Shown piece by piece: positions 32,056-40,975 of a stretch of 64,000 nucleotides of DNA. Numbering within the stretch: position 1 is the stretch's first letter; every line of letters begins with the position of its first letter. The notes under the pieces were generated by a model. That model ran no database searches. It was not told the origin of the DNA and saw nothing but the letters and a program-made list of their open reading frames with translations. The position numbers and the translations under genes are program-made. This DNA is from Bilabrum cf. latius (lineage: Eukaryota > Bigyra: Bicosoecida > Bigyra > Bicosoecida), in the NCBI GenBank assembly GCA_965178125.1, contig OZ237766.1:682001-746000 (forward strand). The letters run 5' to 3'.

Positions 32056-35000
32056 ATGGACGACGAACCACCGGAGCAACCAGGATTCCATCGTTTGCTT
32101 CGACTGGCAGTTCAGTTACCGGAGTACGACATTTTTCGTTTGCGCCTGCACAATTCGACCTGGGACGCCTCCCCACTTCTGCTACAGCTCGACTCGGACG
32201 ACCGAAAGAACCTGCTCCGCGATGTGCCCCGCTCTGGTATGAGCCCAGAGGACGAACCAGTGCCCGGATTACCAAACACCGGAGACACGAGCATCCCCCG
32301 CGTTAAGGTGTTCCGCTATTTGCTGGCCCTATGCGCGGTGGAGAGCCTGGAGGGGTACTACCAGGGCCTCAACCTGGCGCTCGGGAGGCTGCTGCCACTG
32401 GCGCTCCTCGACTAGGAGGCGGCGGGGGATGGTGAGTCGGGGATCAGGGCACAAGGGGGCGCGCGGGAGGGTGCCGGCGGAGGAGTGACCCCTTCTTCTG
32501 CTTCTTCTGCAGACCCTACCAGTACCAGCGGGGGTGGTGCACCATCCCTGCCTGTGGTTGATCGGCTGGCGGGGATCTCTGCAGTGGTGGTGGCACTCTC
32601 CAACGGCGGCGGGGGATCGATGCTGGTGAGGGTCAGGAGAGATGGGGGGGCGGGTGCTGGGGGGGGAGGGGCGCGGGGGGAACAATTGCAGCTCCGGGTC
32701 GTCGGAGGCAGGCGCACGCCGGTGCGCGTGAACAGTAGGGGAGGGAGAGGGAGAGGGGGAGATAGCGCCGACTCGGAGCCGGTGGACCCAGCCGCTTCGG
32801 CGAGGCTGTGCGAGGATCAGGTGCTGCGGCTGTGCGTACGATCGTGCAGTGCATCTGGGGCCGTGGTTGGTCTTGATCTGGAGGGCAGGCGAGCGGCCCT
32901 CCGCCGGGTGGTGCGCATGCTGCTGGTGCCCCTGGCCGTGCCTCTGTTCTCCACCATGTGTTCCCTGGAGGCTGCCCTCGAGATGTAGGCCGCCATTGTG
33001 GGCCTGCTGGCCTCCAAGGGGAGCACAGGTGTGACGAGTGAGGTGCCCCCCGTGTGCATTGGCGCGGCGGCTCTCCTCTCGCTGGGGGTGGAAGAGGTTG
33101 CCGGGATGCTGCCCAGGGACGACGGCTTACCGATTGACGGTGTGACGAGTGAGGGCATGGGATCCGAGAAGAAAGGGGAGGGTGAGCCCGACCCAGACTG
33201 GTTCCTGCGGGCCGCGAGTGCCTGTCGGGCCAGGATCAGGGGAGTCGCGCGGGAGGAGGCCGCGGCGGCGTGGGTCATCTGCGCCCGGATGGCAGGTGTG
33301 ACGAGCGGCGGATCGCCCGGCCGCCGCGCCGGTGGCAACCCCCTCACCCCGCCCCTGGTTGCATCCCTCCCCACCGCGGGGGTCGACCCCTGGGCCATCA
33401 CCGCCGCGACCCGGAGCCACCCCCTGGCGGTGCACGTGCAGGTGGGGGGCCCCAGGGAGCAAGGAGGAGTGGCCTACTTCCGGGTTCGCTGCCGGCTGGC
33501 GGCCCTAGACCGGGAGTTCATCAGTCTCCGGAGGTACAGCGAGTTCCTCGCGCTGGACCTGTCCATCCGGTCGGGGCTCAGGCACGTCCCCGTGAGGGGG
33601 GTGGCGAGCGTGCTGCCCCCCTGGCTGGGGGGCTGGGACGGGTGCGAGGAGCCGGAGAGGAGGGGGGAGCGGGGCGGGAAGGGGCCCCTGCCGCCCCACG
33701 AGCAGGTGGTGGCCGTGCTGCGGGCCACGGCCACTGCCACTGCCACTGGGTCATCGGCTGCAGCCGGAATGGGCCCCGGCAGGGCAAGAGGCAGGAGCAG
33801 AGGTGCGGGCACGGGCACGGGGCCGGGGCCGCGGGAACGCTCGTTTTCAGGCGCTGCTGGTTCCCCGTCCAGAGAGTTGCCTCGGAGGGGGAGGATGAGC
33901 TTCTCGCAGCTGGAGAGCAACGGGCAGCTGGGGAGGGCAGTCACGGGTGTGACGAGTGCTGTCCCCGACCTGCTGCTGGATACCAGGCCCGCACTCGCCC
34001 GGAGCCAGGACGAGGACGACGAGCTGCAGACGGGTGGCCAAACGAGCCCTGGACAGGCGGGTGGCCAAAGCAGCGGCGACACCATCGGCTCACAGGATAG
34101 CCCCCCCTCCTCCCCCTCCCCCTCCCCTCTCTCCCTCTCCCTCGAGCAGTGGTCCCCCAGCGCGCTGCCCCCCAAGACCTGGCAGCGGTCCATGGACCCC
34201 CTCTTCCTAAGGGAAAGGGCCATGGCGCTGGAGGGGTACCTGCAGCGCATTGCAGCGGTGCCCTTCCTTGTCTTCTTCCCACCCTTGAGGGATTTCCTGG
34301 GGCTGGGTAAACCTGAGGGTGGTCAGAGTGGCACCGGGGATGCCTCGTAGCCTGACGCGGCTGGTGCTGGTGCTGGCGCTGGTGCTCGCGGGGAAGATGC
34401 TGGCCTGCTTCTCCAGGCCGCGGCAGCACGCGCGAGGCAGGCGTAGTCCTACTTGCAACACGCCGGTCTGCTGCTCGATCCCGAAGAGGTGCATCGCATT
34501 GCGCGGGAGGGGCTATCCCGCAGGAGTGCAGCGCTGGTGGGTGTGGTGCAGGGAGTAGAGGTGGACTCGGATTCGGAATCGGATTCGGAATCCGAATTGG
34601 AATCGGAATTCGAGTCGGAATTGGGAAGATCTGTGGGAGAATACGAAGCAGAAGCAGAAGCAGGGCAGGGCCTCCTGGGTCTCGGTCAAGGTGCACAAGG
34701 CGGGGTGATTGCAGGAGGAGGCCCAGGTGCGGGTGCGGATGCAGATGCAGGTGAGGATGATGATGATGGTGGCAGTTGGAGTGCTGGCAGCGTATCGCCC
34801 AGGGAACAGTCCGGGGAACAGCCCGGTGAACAAGGACCGGAGAAGGACACGTTGGAGCCCCCACCACGCGGGCGATCCAGTCCCCACCATGGGCGGGCAG
34901 CTGGAGAACACTCGTCACCCAACGACAAGCCAGGTGATGATGAGCCCCAGGGAACAAGCACCCGTGACTCCCTGCGATTGTACGTCGATCAGCCGGCCCC

Positions 35001-35898
35001 CACGGACCCGGGCCCCAGACGGCGGGACAGCGTCTCTTCGCAGGCAAGCGCCGCCAGTTCCGGCTCCGGATTCATGCACAGGGGCTCCTGGGCGGTGTCC
35101 CCAGCAGGGGGGGGGCTGACGTTCCTGAACGGGATCCCCACCACCGGTGAGGCTGCAGGTGCACCGCACGATGGTGCAGAGAGGAGGCGCGGCTCCCGTG
35201 CGTCCCTGCAGGGGATCGCCTCCACGCCCAAGGGGAGGAGGGCCGGGCGCGGCGGGGGTGTGACGAGTGCAGCGAGGACCAGATGGCTGCGCGCCGTGGC
35301 GAGCACCAGGGCAGGAGGCGCCAATTCGGGTCCAGGCTCGAAGATGAAGAGCATGGGAGACGTGGCTGTCAGCGCCCTGGCGATGGGTCCCACGCGGCGG
35401 GCGGGGCCCCTGTCGCCGCAGATGCAGGAGGAGGATTCGAGTGACTCGGAATCGGAATCGGAATCGGGGTAGGATTCGGCCGTTCAAAGGGGTGGACGCG
35501 ATGGTGGTGGCAGTGCCGCGCGGTCTGCTACTGGCACTGGCCTTGGTGACTCTGGCGCAGGTGCTGGTGCTGGTGCTGGTGCTGGTGCTGGTGCTGGTGC
35601 TGGTTCTGGACAGGAGGGTGCATAGGGCGATGGACAGGCGGAGGGTGAGAGCGATGCAAGGCCGGAGGTGAGAATGTCCACCACTCCACGGGTGGAGTCA
35701 GAAGGTGGCGAATCAAGTCGGTCAGAGCTGGAGTCCCAGCGCGGGGTAGAAGGGGAGGGGAACCAGAGAACAGACGACGGGCCAGAGGGACCAGAAGGGG
35801 CGCGGGGGACAATTGCGTCTGCCTCTGTGGCATCAGTCGCGGGTCTGGAGCCAGTTGCGGACAGTGAGGCGGGCGCTTTGCGAGACTCGGGGTCATGA
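32056..35898 (+). CDS. Protein with TBC-like N-terminus and PX domain
   Basis: 1280 residues, single exon. The N-terminal block IPRVKVFRYLLALCAVES-LEGYYQGLNLALG resembles the core of a TBC Rab-GAP domain (QGxN motif), continued after an insert by LLVPLAVPLFSTMC and LSLGVEEVAGMLP. The centre has a PX (phosphoinositide-binding) pattern: YFRVRCRLAALDREFISLRRYSEFLALD, later RERAMALEGYLQRIAAVPFLVFFPPLRDFLGLG, separated by an insert of about 180 residues. The C-terminal 500 residues are low complexity with (SE)n and (GA)n tracts. TAG is crossed at 32413, 32986, 34348, 34444, 35470 and 35620. It ends in TGA. A likely role is in endosomal membrane traffic, by inference; the catalytic Arg finger of TBC is not clearly visible, so GAP activity is doubtful. 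Confidence 0.65.
35567..35606 (+). repeat. GGTGCT hexamer tandem
   Basis: About seven tandem copies of GGTGCT encoding (Gly-Ala)n in the TBC/PX gene; the same unit is expanded at 41.9 kb. Confidence 0.9.
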
Positions 35899-36057
35899 TT
35901 TAGCCGCAAAGGGTGTGGAAGCGGCTGGGTCTCAGTGTCTCTGGTGCAAGCACGGTGTTGTGTTTATTGGATCATACCGGGTATACATGTTTACAACTTA
36001 CGCAATTTGAACTTCAGCTGCAACGAAAATGTGCCCCAAGGTGCACCTCTATCAGCC

Positions 36058-39000
36058 TCACTCCATGACGAGGCCAGCAGGGGCTGGGGCAGACACGGTG
36101 TACCGGCCCCCTGCAGTAGTCCCGAAGGAGAAGCAGCCCCCACATGGACCCGGGCTCACTTTCAATGGGCGCCCCTCCCCATCCACCACTCCGGGCGTGC
36201 CCTGGCCCCACGGATCCTCGAACACGAAGGGGCTCGTGCCCTGCTCGGACACCACCTCGAACGGCTGCACCCCGGTCTCTTTCTCCACCCGGGCAGAGAT
36301 GAGGAACCCCCCTTGCGCCCGAAGCGACATGAATGATGCAGGACCTCCAACGGTGGGATCCCACACCGGGAACAGAGAGATCTTGCCTGCGTAGCTCTGC
36401 AGCAGCATCTCGTTGATCGCCTGCGTAGCCCCGATGTTCTCAAGACAGCCCCCGCCCGTCTTTACGATTCCATTCGCACCGGCCTGGTGCTGGGCAGCGT
36501 TCGCCAGCAGCGGCAGCAGCGTCGCAAGATCGCTCCTGGACGACACACGCACCCCCGGGGGCCAGCTGAGTCCGAACCCGTTGTTGTTGGCCCACGGGGT
36601 CTTTGAGCCCGCGAACACGAAGCCAGTGTATCGGTTGAGTCCGTACACGGTGGTTTTGGCAGCGTCCTCGAAGCCCTGCTGCCGGCTGGCCGCGTGCGGC
36701 AGCTCGGCTGTGGGCCACATGGCTGCGAAGTTCGTGATGGGGTACTCCACGTTGCAGGTGGGCCAGACGATGGTGCTGCACGGCGGGTGGGCGCACTGGG
36801 ATCCACCGGTGGAGTTGATCCCTCGGGTGGCGTTCTGCATCAGGGCGGGGGTCGAGGCTGCCTGGGCCTCAACCAGCATGGGCTTGCCCGAGAGCTCCCG
36901 GCCCACGACCACGTTGGTCCCGTTTGGTTTGACCCAGTGCAGCGTCTGCATGGGATACGCGGGCATGCGGGCGAGGACCTTTTCCCATACGGTCCTCTTG
37001 TCTTCGTCCACGCCCAGCCTCTGGCTGTACTCGATGGCCTTGCGGAGGGACTGGCTCGCGAAGGCAATGTCGACGTGCGCGTTGTGCTCGCCCTCCTCGG
37101 TCTGCCACACGCCGTTGCCGCCGTTGGAGTGCATCTGGTCCACTGTCTCGACCGTCATGTTAGGCAGGGGCATGCCCACGTGGTTGCCCCACCGCCAGTA
37201 CCAGGACAGCCCGTTCCTGCAGTCGCACGCTTCCTGGGCGCACGTGTACGGCAGGCTGAAAGGGGCGTCGCTGTCCACCTGGGTCACAGCTTCCGCTGCC
37301 GGTCTCCCATCCTCGTCCATGGCGTAAGACGCGTAGAACTCGGCGTTGTCTCTGACGATCGGGTACACGGACAGGTTCAGTGCCACCAGGTCCATCGTGT
37401 GGTCAAAGTACTGGATCAGAGGAGTGGCCACCAAACCGCCCACGAACCTCGTCCCCAGATCAGTGGGGGCGGGCCGCCCGTCCCCCAGCGGAAACGCAGT
37501 CGAGGGCCACGAGGCCCCTGAGTAGCCGCCGCTGTGGCCCATGTCCAGCTCCGCGTGGCACACCCCGCCATCGGCTCCCCCGCACTGCGCCTCAGCGGTC
37601 ACCTGCCCCACTACCCCCGGCCAGTGCACGGAGGGCGGGTCATTCCACACCCCCGGGTTGGTGGCCCGCTGTCGCACTGCCTCTAGCAGCCCAGGATTGC
37701 TGACCGTGGCCATGTACGGCTTGATCAGCTCCGGTCGGTTGGAACTTGCCGCCCCCCAGTAGACGCTCTCGAGGTTGTAGTCCAGCGTCAGCTGGTCGTT
37801 CCAGTCGATTGGCTCCGTCACCGCCAGCAGACCGAAGAGGGAGGGCGTCACTGCACCCTGCCGCACGTTGGCGCCCATCGCGTACTGCATCCCGTAATAG
37901 AAGCGCTCCAGCACCGTGGCATTCCCGGCCCCGGCCGCTGACCCGTTCCCACCGGCGATGTCGATCGAGGACGCATTCCAGTACGCCTGCCAGAAGGCGT
38001 CTCGTCCCTGCCGCGCGCGGGCCGTGCTGGAGGGCACTGCCATGGCACGGGCCCGGGCCTGCGCCTGGGACTGGAGGGTGCCCCCGGCGCACCGGCCTGT
38101 TTGTTCCCTGGTGCCCGCGCATCCCATGTCTCGCAGGGTCAGTGCGCTGAGCGCTACAGTGTACTGCACCCCGGGGGTCAGGGACAGGGACAGACGCACG
38201 CCCTCCCCCGGCACCGAGGCGTTCACGGGGGCCGCCGGGCCTAAGGCGCGGGCGGGTGCCCCGCTAGAGGCCTGCACTACGGTGGCGGCGGCGGCCAGCG
38301 TGTTGTTCGTGTTGTCCGGCACCGCCATCAGGCAGGATCCGGAGCCGGAACTGCCCCTTTCGCGGAGGTACCCGGTCGCCACTGCACTCGTCACACCCTC
38401 CATCAAGGGCTTGATGGTTCGGTTGGCGAGAATCGTCCACTCGCTTGCTCCAGCCCCGCATGGTGACAGCCCCGCGATGCCCTGGCTCTTCGGGGACAGG
38501 CACCAACCGGAGGGCTTGCCTGCAGGGTACCATTCCGCCGTCCCGTTGATTGCATCCGAATCGTTCGGTGGCGAGGATGGCGTCGATGACCCGTTGGTGG
38601 CAGGGAGCCAGGCCCACTGCCCCTGTGGCTCGTCACACGGGCCCACTGCAATGGAGGACTGGGCCGGGCCAGTGGCGTTCAGGACCCACAGGCAGGAGCC
38701 GTTGGACATCTGCAGCCATGGGTGCTGGGTCAGGGCCCCTCGCTCGCTGGGGGAACTTAGGACGAACGTTCGCTCGGTTCCGTAGAACAGTTCGCTGCGG
38801 CTGCAGGTCACCATGTGGGCGGGGTTCGCGGCTTCATGAAGGTTCTCCTTGCGGATCCACAGCGACGTCGAGTCGCCCCCGACGCCTCCTGTACTGGGGA
38901 CAAGCCCCGTGGGCTTGCAGCACTCGCGCAGGGTCAGATCCAGCTCGCAGGTAGACTCGCCGTCGGACCGCAGGCACGTCACGCTGGCGTAGATGCCGCT

Positions 39001-39534
39001 GTCCTGGCCCTCCCCCACGAATACGCTCATCGTTACATTCGCCCCACCATCGGACCGGATCAGATCCATGGAGGCCCCGGCCTCTCCATAGGAGAGCGAG
39101 GCCTTGCCATTGAACGAAGTGGAAGTGGAAGCTGCGCTCGCCTTGCCATTGTGCCTGGTGGATGGCCCCATTCGGGAGCTGCTCGCCAGGTTGGTCCAGT
39201 TGAGGCTGAGGGTGGGTCCGGCAAGGTGCGTGAAGTACGTCTTGCCCTCCGATCGCCAGAAATCGTTCTTTCCCACGGCGATGAGGAGCTCTGCTGCCTG
39301 CTGCTCGCCCCTGCCGGCCCCGATCTTGCCGCTGCCGAGCACGGCTCCCACGTTGCCGTTCCCCACGTACGGAGAGGAGAAGGAAGGCTGGCCAGGGAGG
39401 TAGTCCCATTGCATGGAATACCTGTCGACTGGTCGATCTTCATCTAGCTGTGTGCCAGCAGCAGGGTGCACGCAGAAACCAAGCACTCCACAAAGTGCCA
39501 CTACTAGAATACACCCTAGTTCGGATGGCTTCAT
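36058..39534 (-). CDS. Secreted GH95-like (alpha-fucosidase-type) glycoside hydrolase with inserted lectin domain
   Basis: 1158 residues, single exon, with signal peptide MKPSELGCILVVALCGVLGF. The N-terminal domain (YVGNGNVGAVLGSG, ELLIAVGKNDFWRSEGKT) and the (alpha/alpha)6 region (TEPIDWNDQLTLDYNLESVYWGA, FYASYAMDEDGR, PFSLPYTC, GGNGVWQTEEGEHNAHVDIAF) and C-terminal CLENIGATQAINEMLLQSY-GKISLFPVWD match the GH95 layout. Residues about 265-390 form a ricin-B-like trefoil insert (LQMSNGSCLWV, QGQWAWLPATNG, GWCLSPKSQG). Many N-glycosylation sequons (N-G-S, N-A-T) suit a secreted protein. It contains no TAG in 1158 codons, unlike most neighbours. It holds two copies of the 12-bp word or its relatives (GVTSAV; CDEPQG). 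Likely acts on fucosylated glycans; exact linkage is inference. It ends in TGA. Confidence 0.75.
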   Translation of the reverse strand: MKPSELGCILVVALCGVLGFCVHPAAGTQLDEDRPVDRYSMQWDYLPGQPSFSSPYVGNGNVGAVLGSGKIGAGRGEQQAAELLIAVGKNDFWRSEGKTYFTHLAGPTLSLNWTNLASSSRMGPSTRHNGKASAASTSTSFNGKASLSYGEAGASMDLIRSDGGANVTMSVFVGEGQDSGIYASVTCLRSDGESTCELDLTLRECCKPTGLVPSTGGVGGDSTSLWIRKENLHEAANPAHMVTCSRSELFYGTERTFVLSSPSERGALTQHPWLQMSNGSCLWVLNATGPAQSSIAVGPCDEPQGQWAWLPATNGSSTPSSPPNDSDAINGTAEWYPAGKPSGWCLSPKSQGIAGLSPCGAGASEWTILANRTIKPLMEGVTSAVATGYLRERGSSGSGSCLMAVPDNTNNTLAAAATVVQASSGAPARALGPAAPVNASVPGEGVRLSLSLTPGVQYTVALSALTLRDMGCAGTREQTGRCAGGTLQSQAQARARAMAVPSSTARARQGRDAFWQAYWNASSIDIAGGNGSAAGAGNATVLERFYYGMQYAMGANVRQGAVTPSLFGLLAVTEPIDWNDQLTLDYNLESVYWGAASSNRPELIKPYMATVSNPGLLEAVRQRATNPGVWNDPPSVHWPGVVGQVTAEAQCGGADGGVCHAELDMGHSGGYSGASWPSTAFPLGDGRPAPTDLGTRFVGGLVATPLIQYFDHTMDLVALNLSVYPIVRDNAEFYASYAMDEDGRPAAEAVTQVDSDAPFSLPYTCAQEACDCRNGLSWYWRWGNHVGMPLPNMTVETVDQMHSNGGNGVWQTEEGEHNAHVDIAFASQSLRKAIEYSQRLGVDEDKRTVWEKVLARMPAYPMQTLHWVKPNGTNVVVGRELSGKPMLVEAQAASTPALMQNATRGINSTGGSQCAHPPCSTIVWPTCNVEYPITNFAAMWPTAELPHAASRQQGFEDAAKTTVYGLNRYTGFVFAGSKTPWANNNGFGLSWPPGVRVSSRSDLATLLPLLANAAQHQAGANGIVKTGGGCLENIGATQAINEMLLQSYAGKISLFPVWDPTVGGPASFMSLRAQGGFLISARVEKETGVQPFEVVSEQGTSPFVFEDPWGQGTPGVVDGEGRPLKVSPGPCGGCFSFGTTAGGRYTVSAPAPAGLVME

Positions 39535-39994
39535 GGCAACTACTAATGACTGCGGCGGAATTTATTGTTACGAAAGTATATGTTTGCATTTCCCAAATGC
39601 ATTCGATGGCCTGGCAGACGTTCAACCTGATTAAATGAATGTTGCAAGTAAGAGCATCTGCTCTGCCTCAGTACCTTAGAACATCCACCAGATGCAATGA
39701 AGGTCGCATCGAGCGCCAAATGTGTATAACCACCAAATTCTGGGCTCACACGTTGCGGTAGTTTCCTAGCTATACGGCAATACGATAAAAACAAAACAAA
39801 ATTATCATGAACTGCACCTGCAGCGCATGAATCTGCACTCTGGCGGATTGCGCATGCGCACGGCGAACGTCGACTAAAAATAGCAGATTGCATTATTCGT
39901 CTTCCTCTTATTTACCTTGCTGAGCTGTGGTGACTGCACGCGTTGGTTTCAATCATCGCATCTCGAAGTGCATTCGTTGTGACTCTGCAAGACC
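39535..39994. other. Divergent intergenic region
   Basis: 460 bp of AT-richer DNA between divergent ATGs (hydrolase on minus, PH-like protein on plus), so it must carry both promoters. No gene or repeat recognised. Confidence 0.5.
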
Positions 39995-40906
39995 ATGTCA
40001 ACGCTTCGTGAAATACTGTTGCCGGCCAGGCTGGACGCTTAGTAGCCCCAGGCTCGTGAAAGTGATCTGCTACTGAGCGGAGAGATATATCGCACCGGCA
40101 CGGTGGTTCGGCGCCACGCGCGATTAGATGAGGATGTGAAAAATATACTTGCAAGAAGACGGCAGCGAACCGCGGCAAAGCGCAAGCCCGTAGATCCACG
40201 TGCAGATCAAGAGGATATTAGTAAAGCGCCCAATGGTGGTCCAGATTTCGGTGCTGGAGACGTGGACAACACAGGCAGCACCCGCATGCTGGAGCGAATC
40301 GCCCGCACGATGAGGCGAGCACTGCAGCCGCCCGCCGAGCCAGAGACAGAAATCACGGAAAGCAAGGATGCAGTGCATACAGAGGTACCTGGTGAAGCCG
40401 TTGCATCCTCACCCTCTCGCTCCCGATAGGATAGCCGGCGAGGCGAGCACTCCCCTGGCCGCCACACGCCGGAAGGTCCGATCGAACACTTCAAGCTGCC
40501 TGCACAGGCGGAAAATGCGGAGACTGATGCTGCAGCAATTAGTAATGCAGACAATGCGATTCACACTGGCGATTCGACACCTCGATCAGTCATGGTAACT
40601 GGGGTGGGGACGGAGGCCGGGGCGGCAACGATTGCAAGGCAACGGCCTGGGAGTGGAAATGCAAAGCAGCCCCACGCTAAAAGAACAGCCACTCATCACA
40701 CCAATCCACCGCATAGGCGAGGGCGCGTTCTTGCCACCCCCGGTGCATCGCCTGCAGGTAGGCCACCGCTGTCTCCTCGCCTGGCTAGCGCACGCAATGG
40801 CAAGGCAGAGGGCACGGGCACTGGCACTGGCATAGCGCAGGCCCCACTATCAGCATCAGTGGCAGGTCATTCCCGCCATACCGATGGAGGATTGTCACAG
40901 GCCCAG

Positions 40907-40975
<69 letters not shown>

